From CAZTYI01 sp964466185 (GTDB lineage: Bacteria > Chlamydiota > Chlamydiia > Chlamydiales > SM23-39): a stretch of DNA of 64,000 nucleotides. A program made the position numbers and the translations under genes. The stretch is taken from assembly GCA_964466185.1 (NCBI GenBank), contig CAYXMS010000002.1:1-64000 (forward strand), written 5' to 3'. This document shows positions 44,092 to 52,702 of the stretch, one piece after another (within the stretch, counting starts at the first letter, position 1; every line of letters begins with the position of its first letter). A model generated the notes under the pieces. That model was given only the letters and a program-made list of their open reading frames with translations. It did no database searches and was not told the DNA's origin.

Positions 44092-44486
44092 AAAATAGTC
44101 GGCCTTTTATTTTTTTAACTTATTTGCAATAAGAAACATTTTTTAAGTTTTGTGTGTGTTGTTATATATTGTATTTTTTCCAATTTTAAAAATTTTAAAT
44201 TAAAATAAAATAAAAAAAACCTTTCAAAAAAAAGTCTAGCAAGAAAATTATTTCTCGCGCCATACATATTCGAAGTTTTTTATGATTAAAGATACAAGCA
44301 AGCCAACTCTTTTAATAGTTGGATGAATTGTGCCCTTTTGGTAAGCTTTTAATAAAGTATTAAACTTGGGATTGGGGCGTTAATGGATTGGGGCATCAAT
44401 CTTTGTGGAGCTAATATAAGAACGTTCAATAAAAGTAATTAGCTTAGCGATGAGCATCCAAAAGGTTTTAATCAATAGGAGGTCAA
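44092..44486. other. Intergenic region upstream of dcd
   Basis: No gene seen. CCAACTCTTTTAATAGTTGG at 44303-44322 is a 6-bp-stem hairpin, possibly a worn family A core. A strong AGGAGGT lies before the dcd ATG. Confidence 0.35.
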
Positions 44487-45053
44487 ATGGCGCTTTTGCC
44501 AGATCATTGGATACGAAAAATGGTTCTTGAACATAAAATGATCGAGCCTTTTGAAGGGGACTTAATTAAACATATAGATAATAGAAGGGCTGTCAGTTAT
44601 GGTCTTTCTTCTTATGGTTATGATTTAAGGGTAGCAGAAGAGTTTAAGGTTTTTACCAATGTTTATAATTCGCTGGTAGATCCTAAAAATTTTCAGGAAG
44701 ATGCTTTTGTCAATATTAACGGCAAATATTGTATCATTCCTCCGAATTCTTTTGCCTTAGCCAGAAGTGTAGAATATTTTCGCATTCCTCGTAATATTTT
44801 AACTGTTTGTATTGGCAAGTCTACTTATGCACGCTGCGGAATTATTGTGAATGTGACCCCTTTCGAGCCGGAATGGGAGGGCTATGTAACTTTAGAAATT
44901 TCCAATACTACGCCTTTACCTGCTAAAATTTATGCTAATGAGGGTCTAGCTCAGGTCTTGTTTTTTGAAGCCAAAGAAATCTGTGATATTTCTTATGCTG
45001 ACCGTAAAGGTAAATACATGCATCAAAAAGGTATTGTAATGCCTAAAATTTAA
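44487..45053 (+). CDS. dcd: dCTP deaminase
   Basis: 188 residues. It deaminates dCTP to dUTP for thymidylate synthesis. ALARSVEYFRIPRN, GKSTYARCGIIVNVTPFEPEWEGYVTLEISN with its catalytic Glu, and the C-terminal YMHQKGIVMPKI are typical. AGGAGGT 5 nt before the start. Divergent from ruvB. Confidence 0.96.
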   Translation: MALLPDHWIRKMVLEHKMIEPFEGDLIKHIDNRRAVSYGLSSYGYDLRVAEEFKVFTNVYNSLVDPKNFQEDAFVNINGKYCIIPPNSFALARSVEYFRIPRNILTVCIGKSTYARCGIIVNVTPFEPEWEGYVTLEISNTTPLPAKIYANEGLAQVLFFEAKEICDISYADRKGKYMHQKGIVMPKI

Positions 45054-45103
45054 GGCACCGGATACGTTTTAAAAAACTAAAAATTTTAAAATGTATTAGC
45101 TGA

Positions 45104-45150
45104 TTATCAACGACGGCGTAATACCCCTAGCTTTAGCCATGGGGAGAATG
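45104..45150 (-). repeat. Palindromic intergenic element, family B
   Basis: On the minus strand: TCTCCCCATGGCTAAAGCTA, GGGG, then TATTACGCCGTCGTTGATAA. This is the best-preserved copy; the CCCC(AT)GGCTAAAGC(T)AGGGG hairpin is nearly perfect. It starts ~50 nt after the dcd stop. Confidence 0.75.
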
Positions 45151-45388
45151 TCAACAGAGGATAATCTTAAAAAATAATTCTTAATTCTGGATTTTTTTAA
45201 TTTTTTAGTATATGTATAAAAATTAAGTTGGGCGGTGGATTAAACAGCTCTGCTGTACATATAACATTTATACTTATATTTGCCATTTTGTTTAGGGCAG
45301 CAGGTATAGGTATGTGCAAAAACAAAAAAAATGTTTTTGAAAAATATTTTTAGCAATTTAAATTTATAATATAAACTGTTAGACTACA

Positions 45389-45697
45389 ATGATTAAAACA
45401 AAAAATAACTGGTTGAAAACAGAGCTTAAAAAGTCTTGGTGGGTAGTTTTTTTAGGCCTGATCTGCTGTTTTTTGTATTTTGGGTCTGTTAAAGAACAAA
45501 GCAGCCGAATTTCAAGCTATCAAAACAAACTGTCTCAGTTAAAAATGGAAAATAAAAAATTAGCTTTAGAAAATCATGATCTTCAATTAAGAATTAATTC
45601 ACATAGCGATCCTGCCTGGATTGAGCAGGTTTTAATGAAAGAGCTGGGCGTTGTTCCTGAAGGTAAATTAAAAGTTCATTTTACGCCTCAAAAATAG
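45389..45697 (+). CDS. Septum formation initiator-like (FtsB/DivIC) protein
   Basis: 102 residues: short basic cytoplasmic tail, one membrane segment (WWVVFLGLICCFLYFGSV, ~17-34), a leucine-zipper coiled coil (SSYQNKLSQLKMENKKLALENHDLQ region, ~41-70) and DPAWIEQVLMKELGVVPEGK, typical of FtsB/DivIC ends. A role in divisome assembly is likely. It precedes the two CBS genes by ~25 nt. Confidence 0.7.
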   Translation: MIKTKNNWLKTELKKSWWVVFLGLICCFLYFGSVKEQSSRISSYQNKLSQLKMENKKLALENHDLQLRINSHSDPAWIEQVLMKELGVVPEGKLKVHFTPQK

Positions 45698-45721
45698 TCT
45701 GATGTAGTATACTTGTCTTTT

Positions 45722-46945
45722 ATGTTTCATTGGTTTTTGATATTTTTTTTACTTTTATTCCTGGCTTTTCTAGCAGCTTCGGAAACTGCTTTTTTTTCGC
45801 TTTCCCCATTTACTGTCGATGCTTATAAAGCGGATAAAGATAAGCGTAAAAAACTAGTCGCCAGATTGCTGGATTCTCCTAAAGAGCTTTTGGTTACTAT
45901 TTTGATTTTAAATGTCTTAGCAGAGATCTTAGTGCAAAACACTTTTTCGGATATGGCAGGGCCTCATGGAAATTTGTTTTTTAAGGTGGGCTTGCCTTTG
46001 CTTTGTACGCTTTTTTTAGGGGAAATACTACCTAAGTCTTTGGCTTTGTCAAACAATCGTAGACTTAGTTATAAAAGTGCTTATCCTTTATTTGTTATTT
46101 TCCGTCTTTTAGGTTTCTTACGTCGTATTTTTACTTCTGCAACCGACTATCTTTCTCGTCTTTTTTTCTTTTTTTTAAAAAATGAACCCCCTTTGTCTAA
46201 TGAAGAGTTAAAGCATATCCTAGCATCTTCTGCAGATACTGGTATTTTAAATAGAGAAGAAAAAGATTTGATTTCCAGTTACTTGAATTTGAAAGAAGCA
46301 CAAGTTAGGGAAAAAATGAGTCCTAAAAAAGAAATTGCTTTTTTTGATATTAATCAGCCTTTAACAGATTTGGAAGCTTTATTTAAAAAATACTCAACTC
46401 TGCCTTTGGTGAATGGTAGTTTAGATCAGGTTTTGGGTTTGATTAGTTTGAAAAATTATTTTTTTAAAAAAGAAGAAATTGCATCTTCTGCAGATTTAAA
46501 AAATATCTTACAAAAACCATTATATGTGCCTGAATGGTCTTCGGCTTATAACTTGCTGTTGCAATTTAAAAGAGGAAATTTGCATGTGGCTTTGTCTGTA
46601 GATGAATATGGGCTAGTTTCCGGGCTGATCACTCAAGAAGATTTGTTGGAAGGTTTGGTAGGGCAGATAGAAGATAGGAAAGAAGAGAAACTATATTATC
46701 AGCCTTCTAAAGATGTGATTATTGCCTCAGGAAGCTTGGAGCTTAGCGAATTCGGCGACATTTTTAATCGCAGTTTACAAAGTTCGGAAGGGGCTGTAAC
46801 TCTAGGCGGTTTTCTAGTGAAAAAAATGCAGGAGATACCATCTTCTGGTACTAAGTTTTCTTTTGGCGGATTTCTTTTTTATGTGTTAGAAGCTTCGCCT
46901 ACCAAGATTAAAACAGTTTATATCCGTAAGGTGGCGCATGGTTAA
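45722..46945 (+). CDS. CNNM/CBS-domain membrane protein (HlyC/CorC family), first copy
   Basis: About 407 residues from the ATG at 45722 (a TTG lies three codons earlier). N-terminal DUF21 domain with four membrane segments (LAASETAFFSLSP), a pair of CBS domains (~200-320) and a C-terminal CorC/HlyC domain (SGSLELSEFGDIFNR, GAVTLGGFLVKKM). Ion transport or its regulation is likely, with magnesium the usual suggestion. It overlaps the second copy by 8 nt. Confidence 0.88.
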   Translation: MFHWFLIFFLLLFLAFLAASETAFFSLSPFTVDAYKADKDKRKKLVARLLDSPKELLVTILILNVLAEILVQNTFSDMAGPHGNLFFKVGLPLLCTLFLGEILPKSLALSNNRRLSYKSAYPLFVIFRLLGFLRRIFTSATDYLSRLFFFFLKNEPPLSNEELKHILASSADTGILNREEKDLISSYLNLKEAQVREKMSPKKEIAFFDINQPLTDLEALFKKYSTLPLVNGSLDQVLGLISLKNYFFKKEEIASSADLKNILQKPLYVPEWSSAYNLLLQFKRGNLHVALSVDEYGLVSGLITQEDLLEGLVGQIEDRKEEKLYYQPSKDVIIASGSLELSEFGDIFNRSLQSSEGAVTLGGFLVKKMQEIPSSGTKFSFGGFLFYVLEASPTKIKTVYIRKVAHG

Positions 46946-48143
46946 CAGCGTTTTTTTCTTTTTACTGCTCTCGATTGCCTGCGTATTGGTAGAAGCTTTT
47001 TTCTCGTCTTTTGAGATGGCAGCTTTATCTTTTAATAAAATGCGCTTGGAATATTTGTCGCAAAAAAAGAAGAAAAAAGCCCAATATTTGCTTTTTCTCT
47101 TAAAAAAGCCGTCCCGTCTTTTTGGTACGACTTTGATTATGGTCACTGTTGTTTTACAGCTGGGATCAGAAGCTGCCAGACGCTTTTACGAAACCTTGGG
47201 TTTTGATCCTGATTTGGCGCCGATTACTCAGGTTGTTATGGCAGTTGTTTTTGGGGAGCTGGTTCCCTTGTTTGCGGCACGCCGCCACAGTGAGCAGGTA
47301 GCGCTTTTTTCTGTTAATGTTGTTTATCGAATTACTAAATTTTTAGCTCCGGTTATTTTTCTGATTGATAAGATTTCATACTATTTAAACAAAGCTTTTA
47401 AAAAAAGTTCATCTGATCTTTTTTTTACTAAAGAAGAACTGCAAAAAGCCTTTGAAGAAAGAGAAAATCTATTTTCATCCCGCCGATTATCCCATAGGGT
47501 GAGTACAATCTTTAATTTTAAAAATATTAAAGCCAAACAGATAGTCTTGCCTTTGGAAGTAGCTAAAATGGCCGATTCCAGGATGAATTTGTTTGAATTC
47601 AAAAAGCAATTTTTCAAAAAAGATGATCATTTTTTAATTTATCATGATAAAAAACAAAATATTGTAGGCCATGTCACACTGGCCGATCTGCTTGATCTAC
47701 AACTATCTGACAGGATTATTAGCGCCTCCCGTTCTGTCTGGTTTGTAACGGAAAATACTTCTTTGCTGTCTTTGATTAAAGAATTTCGCTTTAACCATCA
47801 AAAAATAGCTATTGTTTTAGATGAATCGGGCCAGGCGATTGGTTTCTTATCTTTAGAGATTATTATTAATTTGATTTTTGAAAGCCGTTATTCCAAAAGT
47901 AAGATAAAAAAACAAATCGATATGACTTTATCCGGTAAAATGGCTGTCTATGAATTTAATCTGCGTTTTAAAGCCAATCTGCCGTTTGAATATAAAACAG
48001 ATACCTTGTCGGATTTGATTAATAAAACTTTAAGCCATCATCCGGTAAAAGGGGAAACTGTGCTTATCAGCGGTTATGAGCTGACAGTTCAAACACCTTC
48101 TTTTTTAGGCTCTAGAAAAATTAAAATAAAATCAACTTCGTAG
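46938..48143 (+). CDS. CNNM/CBS-domain membrane protein (HlyC/CorC family), second copy
   Basis: 401 residues with the same layout: DUF21 membrane domain (SSFEMAALSFNKMRLEYL), CBS pair (~205-325; YHDKKQNIVGHVTLADLL, FLSLEIIINLIF) and a C-terminal domain that is shorter and more divergent than in the first copy. Start overlaps the end of that gene, so the two are translationally coupled; the proteins may form a heteromer. Confidence 0.86.
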   Translation: MVNSVFFFLLLSIACVLVEAFFSSFEMAALSFNKMRLEYLSQKKKKKAQYLLFLLKKPSRLFGTTLIMVTVVLQLGSEAARRFYETLGFDPDLAPITQVVMAVVFGELVPLFAARRHSEQVALFSVNVVYRITKFLAPVIFLIDKISYYLNKAFKKSSSDLFFTKEELQKAFEERENLFSSRRLSHRVSTIFNFKNIKAKQIVLPLEVAKMADSRMNLFEFKKQFFKKDDHFLIYHDKKQNIVGHVTLADLLDLQLSDRIISASRSVWFVTENTSLLSLIKEFRFNHQKIAIVLDESGQAIGFLSLEIIINLIFESRYSKSKIKKQIDMTLSGKMAVYEFNLRFKANLPFEYKTDTLSDLINKTLSHHPVKGETVLISGYELTVQTPSFLGSRKIKIKSTS

Positions 48144-49271
48144 CTGATAGCAGCTGGAAATCAATGTCTTGACAGCTTTTTGAATCTCTTCTTCTGTATT
48201 TTGATGGGAAAAAGAAAATCTAAGAGATGATTTAGCCCTTTTTGGACTGTATGTGTTGCTGATAACTCGGGACAAAACAGTATCTTTAGAAGAACAGGCC
48301 GATCCGTGAGAAGCTGCTATTTGCTGTTGATCCAGAAAAATGAGCAAGTCTTCTGCTAAAATATCTTCAAAATATAAATTGGAGACATTGCAGATCCTTT
48401 TTTCGCCCCCGTTTATTAAAATGTTTAGTTTTTTGTTTTTGGGGGGGGGCAGTTTCACTTGCTTAAAGATTTCGTTTTCGAAAAGGTTTCTTAGATTTTC
48501 CATTTTCTGCATGTTATGCTCTAAATTATCTAAAGCCAGTTCCAAAGCTTTGGCTAATCCCAAAATACCTGCTAAGTTTTCAGTGCCGGCCCTTTTTAGA
48601 TTTTCCTGGCTTCCTCCGGTTATCAAAGGAGTAAGATTAAATTCTTTTTTTAAAATTAAAACGCCAATGCCTTTGGGCCCATGAATCTTGTGGCCAGAAA
48701 AAACAAAGCCTGCAATTGCTGAATAAAAAATAAATGGGTGCTTGCCAATAGAAGCGACTGCATCTACTAAAAAAGCAATCCCATGTTTTTCTGCTATTTG
48801 AGATAATTTTTTTATATTATTTAGGCTGCCTGTTTCGTTGTTGGTTTCTGATAAGACAATTAAACAGCTGTTAGGTTTGATAGCTTTTTCTAACATGTCA
48901 GTTGTTACAGTCCCATTTTTTTGTGGGGCTAAAAAAGTCGTTTGCATGCCCTGTCTTTTAAGGTTCAAAGCTGTGTTGTAAATGGCGCTGTGTTCTATGT
49001 TGCTGGTAATTAGATGGCCGCCTTTTTTGGCAAAAGAGCGCATGGCTAAATTTAAAGCCTCAGTAGCTGATGAGGTAAAAATTACCTCATCTGTTAAACA
49101 GTTAAAACGTTCGGCGATTTTTGCGCGTGCATTTAAGAGAAGGGCATGGGCTTTGCGACCTAATAAGTGGCGGGCGGAAGGATTATAAGCCGGGCCTTTT
49201 AAGTCTTGCAGCATAGCTTTAAGTACTTGGGGATTTAAAGAAGTCGTGGCATTATTATCCAAATAAATCAT
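48132..49271 (-). CDS. NifS/IscS-family cysteine desulfurase
   Basis: 379 residues. MIYLDNNATTSLNPQVLKAM at the start, FVFSGHKIHGPKGIGVLIL with the PLP lysine, and GSACSSKDTVLSRVI with the reactive Cys on the group I-type loop. Provides sulfur for Fe-S clusters, relevant to the many clusters of HydABC. It is convergent with the second CBS gene (12 nt overlap). Confidence 0.92.
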   Translation of the reverse strand: MIYLDNNATTSLNPQVLKAMLQDLKGPAYNPSARHLLGRKAHALLLNARAKIAERFNCLTDEVIFTSSATEALNLAMRSFAKKGGHLITSNIEHSAIYNTALNLKRQGMQTTFLAPQKNGTVTTDMLEKAIKPNSCLIVLSETNNETGSLNNIKKLSQIAEKHGIAFLVDAVASIGKHPFIFYSAIAGFVFSGHKIHGPKGIGVLILKKEFNLTPLITGGSQENLKRAGTENLAGILGLAKALELALDNLEHNMQKMENLRNLFENEIFKQVKLPPPKNKKLNILINGGEKRICNVSNLYFEDILAEDLLIFLDQQQIAASHGSACSSKDTVLSRVISNTYSPKRAKSSLRFSFSHQNTEEEIQKAVKTLISSCYQLRS

Positions 49272-49373
49272 TAAACTTAGCTCTTATAAAGTTAATGTAT
49301 AATTTATCGATTATAAAATTTAATGGATTTTATAATTTAAATTTAATACAAATTGGTTTTTTTAGATTATATT

Positions 49374-50153
49374 TTATAGAGATTTAATTTTTAAAACAAT
49401 AACAGATATATTATCGCTGCTGTTCTGGCATTTAGCTTTTTCAATTAATTTTTCGCTAACTTGTTGCATGGAGTTGCTTTTTTTTAAAATTTTTTCTATG
49501 TCATGCTTGGAAACATAATCTGAAAGGCCATCAGAACAAAGTAGGAAAACATCGTTTAAAAAAACCGTTTTTTGAGCCAGCGTAGGTTCGGCGTTCAGGC
49601 CGCAGCCAAGCGCTTTGGTGATCATTTTTTTATAGCTTAAGGGAACCATGCTATCCGGCAGATTTAAATTTGATGCCAGATTATGGTCTGAGGTTAGAAG
49701 CTGCAGTTGGTTTTGCCTGAATAAATAAATGCGGCTGTCTCCAATATGGGCATAAGTGACAAATTTATCATATAAATAAAGGCAGGAAAAAGTGGTGCCC
49801 ATGCCTTTGTAATCGGCATGTTTTTGGCTGAGGAAAAAAAGCTCGTTTCCCGCTTGCATAATAGCATGTTTTATGTGTCCAGCGATTTCCTGTTTGGAAA
49901 GCGGTAAATTATTAGGATGCAGAAATTCCCGGATTGATTTTTGTACGGCTAAATTGGCTAATTTGGAAGCTACTTCTCCGGCTGAATGACCGCCCATGCC
50001 GTCTGCCAGGGCAAAAAAGTTATGTTCAGGTAAAATGGCTAGGAAATCTTCGTTTTTTGCACGTTTGCCAATATCTGATTTGCCAAAAGCTTCAAAAACT
50101 TCGTTTTCCAGCAGTTTGCTTTGCATTTTGTATATTTTCCATCTTTGGGGCAT
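49374..50153 (-). CDS. PP2C-family Ser/Thr protein phosphatase
   Basis: 259 residues. SDIGKRAKNEDFLAI, FALADGMGGHSAGEVAS, YAHIGDSRIYLFR and LLCSDGLSDYV, NSSDNISVIVLKI carry the metal-binding aspartates in order. Probably counteracts Hanks-type kinases in the cytoplasm. A later in-frame Met (residue 10) could also be the start. It follows the NifS gene in the order known from Chlamydia. Confidence 0.93.
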   Translation of the reverse strand: MPQRWKIYKMQSKLLENEVFEAFGKSDIGKRAKNEDFLAILPEHNFFALADGMGGHSAGEVASKLANLAVQKSIREFLHPNNLPLSKQEIAGHIKHAIMQAGNELFFLSQKHADYKGMGTTFSCLYLYDKFVTYAHIGDSRIYLFRQNQLQLLTSDHNLASNLNLPDSMVPLSYKKMITKALGCGLNAEPTLAQKTVFLNDVFLLCSDGLSDYVSKHDIEKILKKSNSMQQVSEKLIEKAKCQNSSDNISVIVLKIKSL

Positions 50154-50187
50154 TTTTAAATATTAGCCCTACATAAAAAAATATTAA

Positions 50188-50985
50188 CTATTTAGTAAAA
50201 AAAAGCAAATTTAAGATGGTGAAAAGATTAAAAATAGTATGCAGCATTATGGGAAGCAGTAAAGTTTTATATTTTTGATATAAAAAACCAAGAGAAAGGG
50301 AAAATAAAAATAAACAGCTGATAATAGTTAGATTGGCAGCTTTCTGGTTCGGGGCAAAATGAAAAAAAGCAAAAATCAAAGAAGAAAAAATAATGGACTG
50401 GAAAACTGAAATGTATTTTTGCAGAAAATTTAAAAGCACCCCTCGAAAAAGATATTCTTCAATTAATGGTGCAAAGAAAAGTATATAGATAAAAGCCAAA
50501 GTTAATTTATAAGGGGAGTGGAAAGTCTGTTTTAAATACTTAACCGCTATTTGCTCAGGTAATTGCGCAATCTTAAAAAAATGGGAAAGTAGAAAATCAA
50601 AAAAATAAGAAAGAACAACTATAAAGGGGAAAATTAAAAGCCAGGCTGCTATCGCATAAAGCAGTAATTTGCCAAAATTTTTAGGTACGTAAAAAAGCTT
50701 TTTTAAAGTTTTTTTGCTTAGATTGATAAAAGCTAAAGCTAACATAGCTAAAGTTAAAAAAAGTGAAAATAAAAACTGTATAAGTTCAGCTTTTTGGATA
50801 AAAATAGCTTGCAAGGCAGATGCAAAAACGCTTAAAAAAAAATACAGAACAAAACTGCCAATTAATAAAATCTTGGGAATATTTATGTTAAGCGGGGGAA
50901 TATTTTTAAAATAATTCCCCCTTTTTAATTGGAGCAGAAAAAATACACTAAACCCAAGCCAAGCTAATGGTAAAATGAAAGCCAT
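50188..50985 (-). CDS. CPBP-family intramembrane metalloprotease
   Basis: 265 residues, about eight membrane segments. FAPLIEEYLFRGVLLNFLQ supplies EExxxR, and LIFAFFHFAPNQ and LPIMLHTIFNLF supply the histidines of the zinc site, all as in CAAX/bacteriocin-processing proteases (ABI family). Substrate unknown. It overlaps the lipoprotein gene by one base. Confidence 0.85.
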   Translation of the reverse strand: MAFILPLAWLGFSVFFLLQLKRGNYFKNIPPLNINIPKILLIGSFVLYFFLSVFASALQAIFIQKAELIQFLFSLFLTLAMLALAFINLSKKTLKKLFYVPKNFGKLLLYAIAAWLLIFPFIVVLSYFFDFLLSHFFKIAQLPEQIAVKYLKQTFHSPYKLTLAFIYILFFAPLIEEYLFRGVLLNFLQKYISVFQSIIFSSLIFAFFHFAPNQKAANLTIISCLFLFSLSLGFLYQKYKTLLLPIMLHTIFNLFTILNLLFFTK

Positions 50986-51644
50986 TAGCGGGTTTTAGCT
51001 AAGTGTATATATTCATAAATGCGGTTTTTTAACGTGCCAATTAATTCTTGGTGAGCTGCTTCCATAGGGGTGTTTTTATAAGCTTCAGTCCCCCATATAA
51101 CGGCATTATAATCAACCTTGTCGATAGTATTGGCCATATAGCAGGAATTTTTAATTAGCTCTTGCAGAACAATTATCGGCTCATCTTTTCTAATATCGAT
51201 AATTCTAATTCTAGCAGCCATGTTTAAATTAGAAGCATTTTTACGGAAAGCCGGTATGGATTCTGGATCTTTAACTGTTTTAGTGATCGGTATATCATCG
51301 TGTTCTACCAATTCTATAAAGACTACAAATTCGGCTGGTTTAAAATTCCTTTTAACCCAGGCTAAGTTGCTATTGAAAGGATTTTCTTTCAGGTTTAAAT
51401 CAAAATTCATGTCCTGCATGAAATAGAAATCTTCCTTTTTCTCCAGCTCGTTTTTAAGGCTGCAGGACAATTCTTCTGAAAGGCTCCAGGGAGCGTCGTA
51501 AGATGTCGAGTCTAGCATAGGAACTAAGACTATAGTTGGTTTTTTTGAACCGTCGTCATAATAACAGCTGTTAGAAGAGCTTTTTTTACTGCAGCTGCTG
51601 AGTAAAAATAAAGACATGAATATAGCAATAATTGAAGCACGCAT
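50985..51644 (-). CDS. Chlamydia-type lipoprotein
   Basis: 219 residues. Signal sequence with lipobox LLSSC (Cys18) followed by a Ser-rich linker. The body begins KPTIVLVPMLDSTSYDAPW and continues as an alpha/beta fold with EFVVFIELVEHDD and ARIRIIDIRK. From memory it resembles CT253 of C. trachomatis. Outer membrane or periplasmic face location is inferred; function unknown. Confidence 0.78.
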   Translation of the reverse strand: MRASIIAIFMSLFLLSSCSKKSSSNSCYYDDGSKKPTIVLVPMLDSTSYDAPWSLSEELSCSLKNELEKKEDFYFMQDMNFDLNLKENPFNSNLAWVKRNFKPAEFVVFIELVEHDDIPITKTVKDPESIPAFRKNASNLNMAARIRIIDIRKDEPIIVLQELIKNSCYMANTIDKVDYNAVIWGTEAYKNTPMEAAHQELIGTLKNRIYEYIHLAKTR

Positions 51645-51892
51645 ATTTTTTATCTCCCATAAACTTTGTTTTTTAGTGTAGCAAATTTTTTTGTTTGTTT
51701 AAAAGCATGAATTTTATTTTATTTTATAATTTAAATTGAAAATTTTTACTCAAAAATCAACTTTGTTTTAAGTTCTGCTGAAATTTTTCAGGTTGTCGGT
51801 AATTTTTATTTTTGGTAACTTTATGTTAAAATTTTTACAGTTTTATGCTGTGTTTTTGATTAAACGAAAAATTACTCCAGAAGGAGGAGCGC

Positions 51893-52423
51893 ATGTCTAT
51901 AGAAAATGCTACGGTGAATTTAAAAGAATTTGGCAAAGAATTAAAATTGGATAATCTGGTATTTGATGAAAATAATACTTGTATTTTGGGAATCGATAAT
52001 GAATTTTCTCTGCATATTACTTTCGAGCCCAATTCAGATCGTCTTTATATGTATTCCCCGATTTTAGACGGTTTGCCTAAAGATGATAAAATTAAGCTTA
52101 AACTTTATGAAAGACTTTTGGAAGGATCAATGCTGGGCGGTCAGATGGCCGGCGGCGGTGTTGGCGTAGCAGTAAAAGAAGAGCTTATTCTATTGCATGC
52201 TACTATAGACATGGGTTTGGGCACCGATGGCAATGCACTAAGGCGCTTTGCCCCGCTTTTTGTCGAAACTATTGAAAAATGGCGCGAGATGGTTGGCAAA
52301 ATTATGAAAGGCGAAGAGCCGGGTCCTTTTGTACTGCCTCATATGGCTAATCAGCCGAAACCGCCGACTAATATGGGCGGAAAACAACACGGCGAAGGCG
52401 GAGGCGGCTATATTAAAATTTAA
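51893..52423 (+). CDS. slc1: Type III secretion chaperone, Slc1-like (CesT/SycE fold)
   Basis: 176 residues. NLKEFGKELKLDNLVFDENN, DEFSLHI-like strand and LLEGSMLGGQMAGGGVGVAV with ...KEELILLHATIDM match Slc1 (CT043) of Chlamydia almost word for word as I recall it. Class I chaperones hold effectors such as Tarp and TepP for export. The glycine/proline-rich tail after ~155 is shared. AAGGAGG 8 nt before the ATG. In Chlamydia the gene lies next to ssb; here it sits beside dnaA. Confidence 0.93.
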   Translation: MSIENATVNLKEFGKELKLDNLVFDENNTCILGIDNEFSLHITFEPNSDRLYMYSPILDGLPKDDKIKLKLYERLLEGSMLGGQMAGGGVGVAVKEELILLHATIDMGLGTDGNALRRFAPLFVETIEKWREMVGKIMKGEEPGPFVLPHMANQPKPPTNMGGKQHGEGGGGYIKI

Positions 52424-52475
52424 AAACTTTAAAAAATGGAAATGTTTTAAGATTAAATGTCGTTTTTTTGCGAAT

Positions 52476-52503
52476 AATGTCTTTAAGACATTTCTGTTTT
52501 TTT
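52476..52503 (+). terminator. Rho-independent-type terminator of the Slc1-like gene
   Basis: AATGTC-TTTAA-GACATT hairpin followed by TCTGTTTTTTT, 53 nt after the stop codon. Confidence 0.55.
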
Positions 52504-52650
52504 AGAAAGTGTATAGGGTTCTTTAAAAAGTCTTTCAAAGATAAAACACTATAGTAAATAACCTTCTAAAGTAAAAAAAAATAATGAGAAGGGATAGCTT
52601 TTCTTGGCCTAGATATTATAAGACTTAAGAGATCAAGTAAATATTGTTTG

Positions 52651-52695
52651 AAGTTAGAATCCAACGTTCTTTAGAAGTTGGAGTATTTCAAATGA
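52651..52695. repeat. Palindrome, family A, between convergent genes
   Basis: Inner stem CCAAC/GTTGG around GTTCTTTAGAA, with outer partial pairing TTTGAA/TTTCAAA. CCAACGTTCTTTAGA is identical to the copy at 5912. It lies between the slc1-like gene and dnaA, eight bases before the dnaA stop, in the same setting (convergent genes) as the first copy. Confidence 0.65.
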
Positions 52696-52702
52696 TTGGA
52701 AA

